DNA of 64,000 nt from Microbacterium maritypicum (GCF_008868125.1 NZ_WAAQ01000003.1:62001-126000), one strand, 5' to 3'; shown: positions 44,330-53,727, counted from the stretch's first letter. The notes: generated from the sequence alone by a model not told the origin. Program-made: numbers and translations.

Positions 44330-45235
44330 TCAGCTGGTGACGGTCCAGTCGAACTGGTCGCCGTACTGCTTCAGCCATGCGTCGACGGCATCCGCTTCCT
44401 TGCCCTCGCCGTACTCGTTGACCACGAGGTCCTCGAGCGCGCCATACTGCTCGTCGTCGAGCTTGATCTTCTCGATCAGCTCTGCAGCCTCGGGGAACTC
44501 CTCGGCGAAGCCCTTGGTACCCAGGAAGTGCAGGCCCTCGGCCTTGCCCATCGCGCCCTTCGGGTCTTCGAGGTCCTTCACGGGGAAGGCGTCGTTGGCC
44601 CAGAACGGACGCCACAGCGTGACGACGATGTCCTCCTGCTTGTCGGTCGCGGTCTTCAGCTCGGTGAGCATGGCCGCGGTCGACGAGGTGACCAGCTCGT
44701 ACTCGCTGTCGAGTCCGTACTCGGGCATCATCTTCTGGGTCTGCGCGGTGAGTCCCGCACCCGGCTCGATGCCGTAGATCTTGCCGTCGAACTCGGAGCC
44801 CTTGCCCACGAGGTCCTCGATCGAGGTGAGCTCGGAGTACTCCGGCACCGCGAGCGTGAGCTTGGCGTTGTCGTAGTACTTGCCCAGGTCCTCGATGTCG
44901 TCGCCGTACTTCTCCATGTACGTGGCGTGGGTGAGCTCGGGCCAGGCCGACGGGTACATGTCGACGTCACCCTGCGCGAGGCCGGTGTAGAGCGGGCCCG
45001 CCTCGGTGAGCGTCTTCATCTCGACCGTGTAGCCGATCTTCTCGAGCTGGTCCTGCAGCAGGTATGCGGTGCTCAGGCCGTCGGTCCACGAGGGCAGGAA
45101 GCCCAGGGTGATCGTGCCCTTGTCGTCGGCGTTGCTGTCGCCGCCCGTGCCACCGGCGCCGTCACCGCTGCATCCCGCGAGGGTGAGGGATGCCGCGATG
45201 CCGACTGCTGTGATTGCGAGGATCTTCTTCTTCAT
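44330..45235 (-). CDS. proX: Glycine betaine/proline-type ABC substrate-binding lipoprotein
   Basis: 301 residues, start MKKKILAITAVGIAASLTLA with lipobox TLAGC. OpuAC/ProX-type binding protein: TLGFLPSWTDGLSTAYLLQD, MYPSAWPELTHATYM, VTLWRPFWANDAFP. The Trp/Tyr-rich positions (LPSW, RPFW) suit a quaternary-amine-binding aromatic cage. Gram-positive lipoprotein at the outer membrane face. Third gene of an ATPase-permease-binding protein operon, about 53 bases after the permease. The gene symbol reflects function class rather than exact orthology. Confidence 0.9.
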   Translation of the reverse strand: MKKKILAITAVGIAASLTLAGCSGDGAGGTGGDSNADDKGTITLGFLPSWTDGLSTAYLLQDQLEKIGYTVEMKTLTEAGPLYTGLAQGDVDMYPSAWPELTHATYMEKYGDDIEDLGKYYDNAKLTLAVPEYSELTSIEDLVGKGSEFDGKIYGIEPGAGLTAQTQKMMPEYGLDSEYELVTSSTAAMLTELKTATDKQEDIVVTLWRPFWANDAFPVKDLEDPKGAMGKAEGLHFLGTKGFAEEFPEAAELIEKIKLDDEQYGALEDLVVNEYGEGKEADAVDAWLKQYGDQFDWTVTS

Positions 45236-45288
45236 GTGATTTCTCTCTCTCGGTTCCGTATGTGTGTTGTTCCGTAGGGGTGAAACTC

Positions 45289-46290
45289 TCAGTGCACTCC
45301 GCCGCCGACGGCGTTGCGGCGAGGCGAGGTCGCAGCGCGCTCCGCCTCGTCCGCGGCATCCTGCTGCGCGGTGACCTCGGGGGCGGGGGCGGATGCTGTT
45401 CCGCCACCACCGTCGCGCGGCGTGCGGCGCCGCGCGAGCATGCCCAGCAGCGAGGAGCGGTTCTCGCCCGGTGCGCCCAGCGCTGCGGTGACGCGATCGA
45501 GGAAGACGGCGATCAGCACGACGCCGAGACCGGCCTCGACACCCTTGGGGATGTTGATGGTCGAGATCGCCTCGACCACCATCTTCCCGAGGCCGTCCGC
45601 ACCCGCCATTCCGGCGATGACCGCCATCGACAGGGCGAGCATGATGACCTGGTTGACGCCGGCCATGATGGTCGGCATCGCGAGGGGGAGCTGGATGCCG
45701 CGCAGGATCTGACCCGGCTTGGCACCGAACGCGTGTCCGGCCTCGACGGTCTCGGAGTCGACACCGCGGATGCCGAGCTCGGTCAGTCGCACGCCCGGGG
45801 GCAGCGCGAAGATCACGGTGGCCACGAGGCCCGGCACCACGCCGATGCCGAAGAACACGATCGCCGGGATCAGGTACACGAACGCCGGCATGGTCTGCAT
45901 GAAGTCGAGCACGGGCTTGAGCACCGCGCGCACGGTCGCGTTGCGTGCCGACCAGATGCCCAGCGGCACGGCGATCAGCACCGCGATCACGGCGGCGACG
46001 AGCACGAGCGCGAGGGTCTGCATGGCGGGGACCCACAGATCCATCGCCACGATCAGGCCGAAGGAGACGACCGTTCCGATCGCGAGCTGCCACGAGCGCA
46101 CGACCCAGGCGATGAGCGCGGCGATCACGATGATGACCGCGAAGTGCGGGGTCAGCAGCATGCGCGTGAGGCCGTCGACGAGGAAGCTCATCACGAACGA
46201 GATCACGTCGAGCAGACCGTCGAGGTTGTCCTTGATCCAGTCGACGCCGGATTCGATCCAGGTTCCGACGGGGATGCGGAAGTCATCCAT
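45289..46290 (-). CDS. proW: Glycine betaine/proline-type ABC permease
   Basis: 333 residues. About six membrane helices after a short cytoplasmic start (MDDFRIPVGTWIESGVDWIK). BPD-type permease loop: TVEAGHAFGAKPGQILRGIQ followed by LPLAMPTIMAGVNQ, the EAA-like coupling region of ProW/OpuAB. Long hydrophilic Ala/Arg-rich tail (from LLGMLARRRTPRDGGGG) is not conserved. TGATG overlap with the ATPase stop. Imports an osmoprotectant with the neighbouring genes. Confidence 0.94.
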   Translation of the reverse strand: MDDFRIPVGTWIESGVDWIKDNLDGLLDVISFVMSFLVDGLTRMLLTPHFAVIIVIAALIAWVVRSWQLAIGTVVSFGLIVAMDLWVPAMQTLALVLVAAVIAVLIAVPLGIWSARNATVRAVLKPVLDFMQTMPAFVYLIPAIVFFGIGVVPGLVATVIFALPPGVRLTELGIRGVDSETVEAGHAFGAKPGQILRGIQLPLAMPTIMAGVNQVIMLALSMAVIAGMAGADGLGKMVVEAISTINIPKGVEAGLGVVLIAVFLDRVTAALGAPGENRSSLLGMLARRRTPRDGGGGTASAPAPEVTAQQDAADEAERAATSPRRNAVGGGVH

Positions 46291-47591
46291 CAGCGCACCT
46301 CCTCCGTGGTCGGGGCATCGGCCGGGTCGGCGGTCCACCCGTCATCGAGCACGGCATCGATCTCGGCCTGCGGCATCGGCATCAGCGGGAGGGTGATCTC
46401 CTCGGTCGCTCCGGGGCCGGGGCCGAGGGCGGCGAGCAGGGTCACACGCGGGATCACGCCCACCAGGCGGCCGTCGGCATCGGTCACCGCGAGCGGCAGC
46501 GGCGACTCGACGGCGGGGACGAACAGGTTCATCAGCACCTCGTCCTCGCGCACGCTCTGCAGCACGGGCTTGAGGATCGAGTCGAGAGTGGTCGCGCCGT
46601 TGCGCACGAGCTTGACCGCATCCCGGTCGGTGACGACACCGACGAGCTGGCGGTCGCGACCGACCACGTAGGTCGCCGACATGTACGCATCGCGCATCTG
46701 GCGCAGCGCGGTGCGCGGACCTGCGGTGTGCGGCACGACGGGGCGCGGGCGCTCCATCACGTTCGCGGCGGTGAGCACGCGAGCGCGGTCGACGTCCTGC
46801 ACGAACTGCTCGACGTAGTCGTTGGCCGGGTCCATCAGGATGTCCTCGGGGGTGCCGATCTGCACGATGCGGCCGTCGCGCATCACGGCGATCCGGTCGC
46901 CGAGGAACATGGCCTCGTTCAGGTCGTGCGTGATGAAGACGATCGTCTTCTGCAGCTTCTGCTGCAGTTCGAGCAGCTGCTCCTGCATCTCGCGACGGAT
47001 CAGCGGGTCGAGCGCACTGAATGCCTCGTCCATCAGCAGGATGTCGCTGTCGGCGGCGAGCGCGCGGGCGATCCCCACGCGCTGCTGCATGCCACCGGAG
47101 AGCTCGGACGGGAGCTTCTCGCCCTGGCCCTCGAGACCCACCAGGGAGAGGATCTCCTCGGCCTTGGCCAGGCGCTCGACCTTGCCGACGCCCTTCAGCT
47201 CGAGCGGGTAGGCGACGTTCGCGGCGACGGAGCGGTGCGGCAGCAGGGCGAAGTGCTGGAACACCATCGAGATGCGGTCGCGACGGATCTCGCGGAGCTT
47301 CGACGACGGAATGCCCGTGATGGGATCGCCGTTCACCGTGACGGTTCCGGAGGTGACATCGTGCAGCCCGTTGAGCATGCGGATGATGGTGGACTTGCCC
47401 GATCCGGACAGCCCCATGATGACGAAGATCTCACCGCGGTTGACGGTGAAGCTGGCGTCGATGACCGCTGCGGTACCGGCATCCGCGACGGCGGCGCGGC
47501 TCTCACCGGCTTTCAACCGACGGACGGCGGTGCTCGGATTCTTACCGAAAACCTTGTACAGATTGCGCGCTTCGAGAGCGATTTCGGACAC
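46290..47591 (-). CDS. proV: Glycine betaine/proline-type ABC ATPase with CBS domains
   Basis: 433 residues from GTG 47591 (VSEIALEARNLYKVFGKNPS), preceded by GGGGGAAAC. ATPase domain: Walker A GLSGSGKSTIIRMLNGL, signature LSGGMQQRVGIARAL, Walker B DILLMDEAFSALDPLIRREM. The C-terminal third has two CBS motifs (about 300-425: ALRQMRDAYMSATYVVGRDR, VTDRDAVKLV, and VESPLPLAVTDADGRLVGVI), which sense ionic strength in OpuA/ProV proteins. First gene of the operon; a noncoding leader of about 340 bases precedes it. Confidence 0.95.
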   Translation of the reverse strand: MSEIALEARNLYKVFGKNPSTAVRRLKAGESRAAVADAGTAAVIDASFTVNRGEIFVIMGLSGSGKSTIIRMLNGLHDVTSGTVTVNGDPITGIPSSKLREIRRDRISMVFQHFALLPHRSVAANVAYPLELKGVGKVERLAKAEEILSLVGLEGQGEKLPSELSGGMQQRVGIARALAADSDILLMDEAFSALDPLIRREMQEQLLELQQKLQKTIVFITHDLNEAMFLGDRIAVMRDGRIVQIGTPEDILMDPANDYVEQFVQDVDRARVLTAANVMERPRPVVPHTAGPRTALRQMRDAYMSATYVVGRDRQLVGVVTDRDAVKLVRNGATTLDSILKPVLQSVREDEVLMNLFVPAVESPLPLAVTDADGRLVGVIPRVTLLAALGPGPGATEEITLPLMPMPQAEIDAVLDDGWTADPADAPTTEEVR

Positions 47592-47928
47592 GTTTCCCCC
47601 GCGGCTCGCCTTCGGGTGGCTGAGCCTGCTTCGGTTACGCCCGGGTGAGCTCTCGGGGCCGTTCGACATGATCGCTGTGGCGGCACAGGCGGCGGATTTC
47701 GGATCCGCCGCGATAGAGCATCGACCGTACGTCCACGCCTCTTCGCAGCACAGCTCATCGAAAGAAGGACGTGGTCGCGGACTGGTCTTCGGGCCGTCAG
47801 GCCCACGTTCCAACGTAACGAAATGGCCGATCAGGGGCAAATCCCGGGCGCTCGACCTGCACGAGTTTCAGCGGCTGACCGGGGAATTGCACGGGTATTC
47901 AACAATCCCCCTGACGAGGGCCCCGGCG
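47592..47928. other. Intergenic region upstream of proV (337 bp), no gene seen
   Basis: Separates the betaine transporter operon from the convergently placed methyltransferase gene, whose stop lies at 47929. It contains a short dyad GGCGGAT-TTCGG-ATCCGCC (47691-47709) and candidate promoter elements for proV on the minus strand (a TTGAAT motif near 47896-47901). No ORF with a ribosome site was found. Confidence 0.6.
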
Positions 47929-49059
47929 TCAGGAATCGGGCGTGTCGGAACGGCGGATGCTGCGCGTCACGGTGAACTTCGCCGTGCGTGTCACCTGCGT
48001 GGTCGCACCGATCAGCCGGGTGAGTTCCGGACGATACGCGAGCGAGGAGTTGTAGACCGTGAAGAGCTCTCCGCCGGGTCGGAGCACGCGCGCCGCGGCC
48101 TCGAACAGGCGGGTCGCCGCCCCCGTGTGGACGCTCGCCCCGAGGTGGAACGGCGGGTTCAGCAGCACCACGTCGACGCTCGCATCCGGGACGTCCGAGG
48201 CAGCATCGTCGAGGGTGACCACGACCCGGTCGGCGACCCCGTTCACGGCCGCCGTCGCCCGCGCGGAGGCCACGGCCGCTGCCGACCGGTCGGTCGCCGT
48301 CACGCGCGCCTCGGGATGGGCGAGCGCGTACGAGACCGCGAGCGCCCCGGTGCCGCAGCCGAGGTCGAGCACGTCGACCGCCGCCCCCGTCGCCTGAGCG
48401 CCGAGCGCCTCCAGCAGCACCCGGGTGCCGATGTCGAGGCGCGCGCCCGCGAAGGCCCCGCCGTGCGCCACCAGAGTGAGCCCGTCGTGCTGCGCGCTCA
48501 CGGGGAACGGCGGTGTCGACGGGGCGGGGAGCGGCTCCGACGCCACGATCAGCCGCGACTTGCGCTCCGCGCGCTGGGCCTGCACCTGCGCGAAACGGCG
48601 CCCGAGCACCTCGTTCTGGGTGAGGGTCATGTGCTTCACGCGACCTCCCGCGATGAGCACGACGTCGGGCGCCGCCCAGCGGACCACCGCATCCGTGATC
48701 TCCTCGAGTTCCGCGAGCGCCTTCGGCAGCTGCAGCAGCACGACCTTCGCCCCGGCGAGCAGCTCGGCGTCGAGCTCGTGTGCGGTGAAGCCGGCGAGCC
48801 CGAGCACCTCGGCGTTGCGGCTCAGGGCCCGACGACCGGTCGCGAGGTCCTGATGCACCCGGATGCCGCGTCGTCCGGCAGCCGTCAGCGCCAGGGTGAT
48901 CGCGCCGTACTCGTCACCGATCACGACGGTCTCGGAACCTGGAGCATCGAGGGCGAGCGCCCGTTCGACGAGCAGCAGATCGGTCGCGTCATACGCCTGG
49001 AGGTTGTCCGCCTCGACGTCGGGCCAGCGGCGCAGGCGGCTGTAGGGGAACTCCGGCAC
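47929..49059 (-). CDS. Class I SAM-dependent methyltransferase (RlmG/RsmC-like)
   Basis: 376 residues. N-terminal half is a degenerate methyltransferase-like domain (TVVIGDEYGAITLALTAAGR, AQVQAQRAERKSRLIVASE); C-terminal half is the active one with the SAM-binding DVLDLGCGTGALAVSYALAH and catalytic NPPF (VVLLNPPFHLGAS). Duplicated-domain architecture and NPPF match 16S/23S rRNA guanine-N2 methyltransferases RsmC/RlmG. GTG start. Cytoplasmic; probably modifies ribosomal RNA. Divergent from the ABC export operon. Confidence 0.9.
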   Translation of the reverse strand: MPEFPYSRLRRWPDVEADNLQAYDATDLLLVERALALDAPGSETVVIGDEYGAITLALTAAGRRGIRVHQDLATGRRALSRNAEVLGLAGFTAHELDAELLAGAKVVLLQLPKALAELEEITDAVVRWAAPDVVLIAGGRVKHMTLTQNEVLGRRFAQVQAQRAERKSRLIVASEPLPAPSTPPFPVSAQHDGLTLVAHGGAFAGARLDIGTRVLLEALGAQATGAAVDVLDLGCGTGALAVSYALAHPEARVTATDRSAAAVASARATAAVNGVADRVVVTLDDAASDVPDASVDVVLLNPPFHLGASVHTGAATRLFEAAARVLRPGGELFTVYNSSLAYRPELTRLIGATTQVTRTAKFTVTRSIRRSDTPDS

Positions 49060-49106
49060 CAGCCCACTGTACGCGGGGGCCGTGAGGATTTCGCATGCGT
49101 CGTCTT

Positions 49107-49136
49107 CGCCCGATTCACAACTTCATGAATCGGGCG
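49107..49136. promoter_or_regulatory. 11-bp inverted repeat operator before the ABC-GbsR operon
   Basis: CGCCCGATTCA (49107-49117) and TGAATCGGGCG (49126-49136) are perfect complements around CAACTTCA. Located 13 bases before the ATPase start, well suited to binding of the GbsR/MarR protein encoded third in this operon. It could equally form an mRNA hairpin near the ribosome site. Confidence 0.6.
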
Positions 49137-49149
49137 TACGCTCCCGCGC

Positions 49150-50142
49150 ATGACCACCGTCATCGCCACCCAGGACCTCGCCAAGCACTACGGCACCGTG
49201 CATGCGCTCGACGGTCTCGACCTCACCGTCGAGCACGGTCAGGTGCACGGCTTCCTGGGGCCGAACGGGGCAGGCAAGTCGACCGCGATCCGCATCCTGC
49301 TCGGCCTCGCCCGGCGCACCTCCGGCCAGGCGACCGTGTTCGGCGAAGACCCCTGGGAGCGTGCCGTCGACCTGCATCGACGCATCGCGTACGTTCCCGG
49401 CGACGTCAGCGTGTGGCCGAACCTGTCCGGAGGCGAGGCCGTCGATCTGCTCGCCCGTCTGCGGGGGGCCCGCACGAGCGACCCCGGGTACCAGCGCGAG
49501 AAGAAGCGGCTCCTGGACGCCTTCCAGTTCGACCCACGCAAGAAGGGCCGCGCCTACTCGAAGGGCAACCGGCAGAAGGTCGCGTTGATCGCGGCGTTCG
49601 CGGTGCCCGCCGACCTCTACATCTTCGACGAGCCCACCAGCGGACTCGATCCGCTGATGGCGGTCATCTTCCAGCACGAAGTCGCCCGCGCCCATGCGAA
49701 CGGCGCGACCGTGCTGCTGTCGAGCCACATCATGAGCGAAGTCGAGCAGCTGTGCGACCGGGTGTCGATCATCCGCGCCGGCCGTATCGTCGAGACCGGC
49801 ACGCTCACGCAGCTGCGACACCTCACCCGCAGCGACGTGTCGTTCACCCCCGCCGGGGCCACCCTCGACCAGGTGTCCCGCATCCCCGATGTGCACGACG
49901 CCCAGCAGCAGGGCGACCGCATCCGCCTCGCCGTCGACAGCGACCGCACGGCCACCGTGCTCCCCGCCCTCGCCGCGCTCGGCATCGATGACCTCCGGGT
50001 CGCCCCGCCCTCGCTCGAGGAGCTGTTCCTGCGCCACTACGGCGACGACCTCGCCACACTCGAAGCCGCAGAAGAGGGCGGCCGCGATGACACGGCACCC
50101 ACCACCCGTCGCGAGCGTCGCGCCCTGAAGGGTCGCGCGTGA
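49150..50142 (+). CDS. ABC transporter ATP-binding protein (CcmA type)
   Basis: 330 residues. Walker A LGPNGAGKSTAIRILLG; signature degenerate as YSKGNRQKVALIAAF; Walker B DLYIFDEPTSGLDPLMAVI; switch His in VLLSSHIMSEVEQL. A C-terminal extension (about 225-330) of beta/acidic character (VSFTPAGATLDQVSRIPDVH) is typical of this exporter class. The start is near the palindrome 49107-49136 and there is no good ribosome site, so translation may be leaderless. First gene of a three-gene operon. Confidence 0.94.
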   Translation: MTTVIATQDLAKHYGTVHALDGLDLTVEHGQVHGFLGPNGAGKSTAIRILLGLARRTSGQATVFGEDPWERAVDLHRRIAYVPGDVSVWPNLSGGEAVDLLARLRGARTSDPGYQREKKRLLDAFQFDPRKKGRAYSKGNRQKVALIAAFAVPADLYIFDEPTSGLDPLMAVIFQHEVARAHANGATVLLSSHIMSEVEQLCDRVSIIRAGRIVETGTLTQLRHLTRSDVSFTPAGATLDQVSRIPDVHDAQQQGDRIRLAVDSDRTATVLPALAALGIDDLRVAPPSLEELFLRHYGDDLATLEAAEEGGRDDTAPTTRRERRALKGRA

Positions 50143-51764
50143 TGTCCGCATTCGGCGTGCTGCTCCGACAGCGGCTGCGACGAGACCGGCTGCAGCTGAC
50201 GCTGTGGATCGTGGGCACCGCGCTCATGGCTTTCGCGGGATACGCCGGCGTCAGCCAGTCGTACGCGACCGTCGCCGATCGGCAGAGCATCCTCGCCGCG
50301 GCACTCGCGAACCCCGTGATCCTGATGTTCCGCGGGCTGCCGTCCGGCACGTCCGAAGGAGCCTTCCTCGCCTTCGCGGTCCTCCCGTGGCTGGCACTGC
50401 TCGCCGCCCTTATGAGCACGTTCCTGGCGGTGCGGCACACGCGCGGCGATGAGGAGGCGGGACGGGCGGAACTCGTATGGGCCACTCCGGCCGGACGCCG
50501 ACTGCCAACCATCGCGACCGTCGTGCACGGCCTCCTGGCGAACGTGGTGCTGGCCGCGCTCACCGCGCTCGCGTTGATCGCCACCGGACTTCCGGCCGCA
50601 GGCGCGCTCCTCGCGGGGGCGGCGGCCGGCGCGACCGGGATCGCGTTCCTCGGCGTCGGCCTGCTCGCCGCGCAGCTCATGCGCACATCGCGCGGGGCGA
50701 ACTCCCTGACGATCTGGGTACTCGTGGCGACCTTCCTGATCCGCGGCATCGGCAACGCGGCGGGAACCCCGAGCGACGACCTGACCCGCATCACGAGCGC
50801 CTGGCCCGCCTGGCTCTCGCCGTTCGGCTGGGCCGAGCAGACGCGCCCCTACGACACCGATCTGGCCTGGCCGGTGCTGCTGGGCATCGCGTTCGGCCTC
50901 GTGCTCGCCGTCGCATCCGTCGCCCTGCAATCCGTGCGCGACGTCGATGCCGGCTTCGTCGCGGAGCGCCCGGGCCGGGTCTCGGCACGACCGGCGCTCG
51001 CGTCGCCGCACGCGCTGGTGTGGCGGCTCACCTCGGGTTCGATCGTGGGATGGGCGATCGGCGGGGCGATCACGGGCATCCTCGCCACGACGCTGAGCGG
51101 GGTGGTCGACCGGATCTCGGGCGAGAACCCCGCCGTCGCCGACATCCTGAAGAAGATCGGCGGCGCCTCGGGAGGACTCGACGAGGTCGTGGTGACCGTG
51201 TTCTTCACGCTGCTGGGCATCCTCGCCGCCTGCGCGGCGGTACAGACCGTGGTGCGCGCCCGCCAGGAAGAGGCGCGTGGCACCGCCGAGGCCGTGCTCG
51301 CCACCCCGGTCGGACGCGTGCGCTGGCTCGCCGACTACATGATGGTCGGCGTGGCCGCGGTGCTGATCGTCGTCGCCGCCGCCGTGCTCGCCGGGTGGGT
51401 CGGCGCCTGGTCGAACGGCGGCGACGAGTCGCTGTATCGCATCGTGGCGGTGGCCGGATTCGGGCAGGCGGTCGCTGCCTCGATCTTCGCGGTGCTGACC
51501 GCCCTGGTGTTCGTGCTGCTCCCGCGGGCGACGACCGCCGTGGCGTGGAGCCTCGTGCTGCTGGCGGCCCTGCTCGGCATGTTCGGGCCGCTGTTCGGAC
51601 TGCCCGAGTGGAGCGCGAACCTTTCGCCGTTCGCGGTGACCCCGGTGGTCGACGGCGGCGGAGTGGACGTGCGCGGCCTGTGGTGGCTCGTGCTCGCCCT
51701 GGCCGCAGGAGGCGCGGCAGCACTGACGTTGATGCGGCGACGCGAGCTCGCCCTCGGCGCGTAG
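50139..51764 (+). CDS. ABC transporter permease, polyketide/drug-exporter type
   Basis: 541 residues from the GTG at 50139 overlapping the ATPase stop (an ATG at 50142 is an alternative). About 12 membrane helices in two similar halves, each with a conserved cytoplasmic helix rich in Arg (VRHTRGDEEAGRAELVWATP and VRARQEEARGTAEAVLATPV), a duplicated ABC-2 layout seen in exporters of polyketide antibiotics. Substrate unknown. Confidence 0.9.
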   Translation: MMSAFGVLLRQRLRRDRLQLTLWIVGTALMAFAGYAGVSQSYATVADRQSILAAALANPVILMFRGLPSGTSEGAFLAFAVLPWLALLAALMSTFLAVRHTRGDEEAGRAELVWATPAGRRLPTIATVVHGLLANVVLAALTALALIATGLPAAGALLAGAAAGATGIAFLGVGLLAAQLMRTSRGANSLTIWVLVATFLIRGIGNAAGTPSDDLTRITSAWPAWLSPFGWAEQTRPYDTDLAWPVLLGIAFGLVLAVASVALQSVRDVDAGFVAERPGRVSARPALASPHALVWRLTSGSIVGWAIGGAITGILATTLSGVVDRISGENPAVADILKKIGGASGGLDEVVVTVFFTLLGILAACAAVQTVVRARQEEARGTAEAVLATPVGRVRWLADYMMVGVAAVLIVVAAAVLAGWVGAWSNGGDESLYRIVAVAGFGQAVAASIFAVLTALVFVLLPRATTAVAWSLVLLAALLGMFGPLFGLPEWSANLSPFAVTPVVDGGGVDVRGLWWLVLALAAGGAAALTLMRRRELALGA

Positions 51765-51775
51765 GAGGAGCCGGG

Positions 51776-52303
51776 ATGCCCGACGACAGCGCCGAGAGCC
51801 TCGACACCACAGACATCGACACCGCCGACCTCGAGACCGCCGCGGTGCATCGAGGGATCGAACCGGCGGAGAAGGCGGCGGCCATGATGACCGCTGCGGG
51901 AATGCCCCGCATGCCGGCGCGGGTGATGATGGCGCTGATCGCCGCGCCCGCGGGCGGGTACACGGCCTCCCAGCTCGGCGAGCGTCTCGGCGTCTCGGCT
52001 GCGGCCGTCTCCGGTGCGGTGCGCTACCTGCAGCAGCTGCACTTCGTCCAGCGCCGCTCACGGCCGGGGGAGCGCCGCGACCGCTACGAGTTCGTGCACG
52101 ACCCGTTCACGATTTCGATCGCGGGGAACATGCCCGTGTACTCCCGCCTGTCCGCGTACATCGACGACATCGCCGCCGCGCACACCGACGACCAGGGCGC
52201 CCACGACCGGGCCGTCGAGCTCGCCGAGTTCTTCCGCTTCCTCTCCGCGCGCATGCTGCAGATCGTCGATGACTGGCACGAGCAGCGCCGCGAACGCGAC
52301 TGA
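51776..52303 (+). CDS. GbsR/MarR-family transcriptional regulator
   Basis: 175 residues from ATG 51776, with GGAGGAG ahead. An acidic N-terminus (about 30 residues) precedes a winged-helix domain: ARVMMALIAAPAGGYTASQL then GERLGVSAAAVSGAVRYLQQ and wing QRRSRPGERRDRYEFVHDPF; the C-terminal helix AVELAEFFRFLSARMLQIVD is dimerisation-type. Ends the ABC operon and probably represses it via the inverted repeat at 49107-49136. Confidence 0.9.
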   Translation: MPDDSAESLDTTDIDTADLETAAVHRGIEPAEKAAAMMTAAGMPRMPARVMMALIAAPAGGYTASQLGERLGVSAAAVSGAVRYLQQLHFVQRRSRPGERRDRYEFVHDPFTISIAGNMPVYSRLSAYIDDIAAAHTDDQGAHDRAVELAEFFRFLSARMLQIVDDWHEQRRERD

Positions 52304-52381
52304 CGGGCTCACTCGGTCATCCGTCGGGAGCCGGTGAGCTTCGCCGTCCGCCTCACCTCTTGACACTCGTCCGGGTTATAT

Positions 52382-52405
52382 GGTTACTTAGTCAAGTAAG
52401 TAACC
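52382..52405. promoter_or_regulatory. YtrA-type operator overlapping the promoter
   Basis: GGTTACTTA (52382-52390) and TAAGTAACC (52397-52405) are perfect complements around GTCAAG. Promoter boxes TTGACA (52360-52365) and TTACTT (52384-52389) are 18 bases apart, so a bound repressor would cover the -10 box. The GntR/YtrA gene starts 22 bases downstream. Confidence 0.75.
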
Positions 52406-52426
52406 CACTAACCACGCGGAGGACTC

Positions 52427-52816
52427 GTGATCGAAGAAGGCAAGCCGCTCTTCGTCCAGATCGCCGAGCAGATCGAGGACTCGATCGTCGACGGCTCACT
52501 CGCCGAAGAGGCCCAGGCCCCCTCCACGAACGAGCTGGCCGCGTTCTACCGGATCAACCCCGCCACCGCAGCGAAGGGAGTCGCCGTGCTCACCGACAAG
52601 GGAGTGCTCTACAAGCGCCGAGGCATCGGCATGTTCGTCGCGGAGGGCGCCAGGGATCTCCTCCTCGGCGAGCGCCGCGCCGCGTTCGCCGACCGCTACA
52701 TCGACCCGCTCCTCGCCGAAGCCCGGACGCTCGGGCTCGGCGCCGAAGACCTCGCGGCCCTGCTCCGGCAGCGTGCCGCACTGACCACTGACGCAGAAGG
52801 GAAGACCTCCGCATGA
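52427..52816 (+). CDS. GntR-family (YtrA subfamily) transcriptional regulator
   Basis: 129 residues, GTG start. Winged helix: KPLFVQIAEQIEDSIVDGSL, then QAPSTNELAAFYRINPATAA and KGVAVLTDKGVLYKRRGIGM; the C-terminus is a short helical segment, with no FadR/UTRA effector domain, as in YtrA proteins that respond to envelope-active antibiotics. Stop overlaps the ATPase start (ATGA). Represses this operon by binding 52382-52405. Confidence 0.94.
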   Translation: MIEEGKPLFVQIAEQIEDSIVDGSLAEEAQAPSTNELAAFYRINPATAAKGVAVLTDKGVLYKRRGIGMFVAEGARDLLLGERRAAFADRYIDPLLAEARTLGLGAEDLAALLRQRAALTTDAEGKTSA

Positions 52817-53727
52817 CCGCCGTCATCGAGGTGCACAACCTCAGCAAGCGCTACAAGGAGAAGCGAGCGCTCGACAACGTGTCGCTCGCCATCGAGGGAG
52901 GCGCGATCTACGGCCTCCTCGGCCGCAACGGTGCGGGGAAGACGACACTCATGTCGATCCTCACCGCTCAGAACTTCGAGTCGTCCGGCACCGTGAAGGT
53001 GTTCGGTGAGCACCCGTACGAGAACGCGCACGTGCTCAGCCGGATCTGCTTCGTCCGCGAGAGCCAGAAGTACCCGGACGACGCCCACCCCAAGCACGCG
53101 TTCAAGGCCGCGAGCCTGTTCTTCCCGAACTGGGATCAGGCCCTCGCCGACGAGCTCATCGCCCAGTTCCAGCTGCCGATGAAGCAGACCATCAAGAAGC
53201 TCTCCCGCGGTCAGCTCTCCGCGGTCGGGGTGATCATCGGACTCGCCTCGCGCGCCGAGATCACCTTCTTCGACGAGCCCTACCTCGGCCTCGACGCCGT
53301 CGCCAGGCAGATCTTCTACGACCGCCTGATCGAGGACTACGCCGAGCACCCGCGCACCGTCATCCTCTCGTCGCACCTGATCGACGAGGTCTCGAACCTC
53401 ATCGAGAAGGTCATCGTGATCGACAACGGCCAGATCCTCCTGAACGAGGACACGGATGCGGTCCGCGACCGCGCCGTGACCGTGGTGGGCGACGCCGCGA
53501 AAGTCGACGCCTGGGTCGGCACCCGAGAGGTGCTGCACCGCGAGGCGCTCGGGCGCGTGGCATCCGTCACCGTCCTCGGCGCCGTATCCGCGGAGGAGCG
53601 CGCGGAGATCGCGGCAGCAGGGCTCGACCTCGCGCCGGTCTCGCTGCAGCAGCTGATCGTGCGTCTCACCCAGAAGGTCGAGGCCGACGCCACGAGATCC
53701 GCCGCCACGAAAGAGGAGGTGCGCTGA
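52813..53727 (+). CDS. ABC transporter ATP-binding protein (YtrB-like)
   Basis: 304 residues. Walker A LGRNGAGKTTLMSIL; signature LSRGQLSAVGVIIGL (degenerate LSGGQ); Walker B ITFFDEPYLGLDAVARQI; switch His VILSSHLIDEVSNL. C-terminal 90-residue extension (AVTVVGDAAKVDAWVGTREV). YtrB-type ATPase within a GntR-controlled operon, usually associated with cell-wall antibiotic response. Stop overlaps the next start by one base (TGATG). Confidence 0.94.
   Translation: MTAVIEVHNLSKRYKEKRALDNVSLAIEGGAIYGLLGRNGAGKTTLMSILTAQNFESSGTVKVFGEHPYENAHVLSRICFVRESQKYPDDAHPKHAFKAASLFFPNWDQALADELIAQFQLPMKQTIKKLSRGQLSAVGVIIGLASRAEITFFDEPYLGLDAVARQIFYDRLIEDYAEHPRTVILSSHLIDEVSNLIEKVIVIDNGQILLNEDTDAVRDRAVTVVGDAAKVDAWVGTREVLHREALGRVASVTVLGAVSAEERAEIAAAGLDLAPVSLQQLIVRLTQKVEADATRSAATKEEVR

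Noticed and set aside
44330..46093. Single 587-residue fusion reading through the betaine permease region into the binding protein
   Set aside because: The N-terminal half is a frame shadow of proW; the lipoprotein signal at MKKKILAITA marks the real start.
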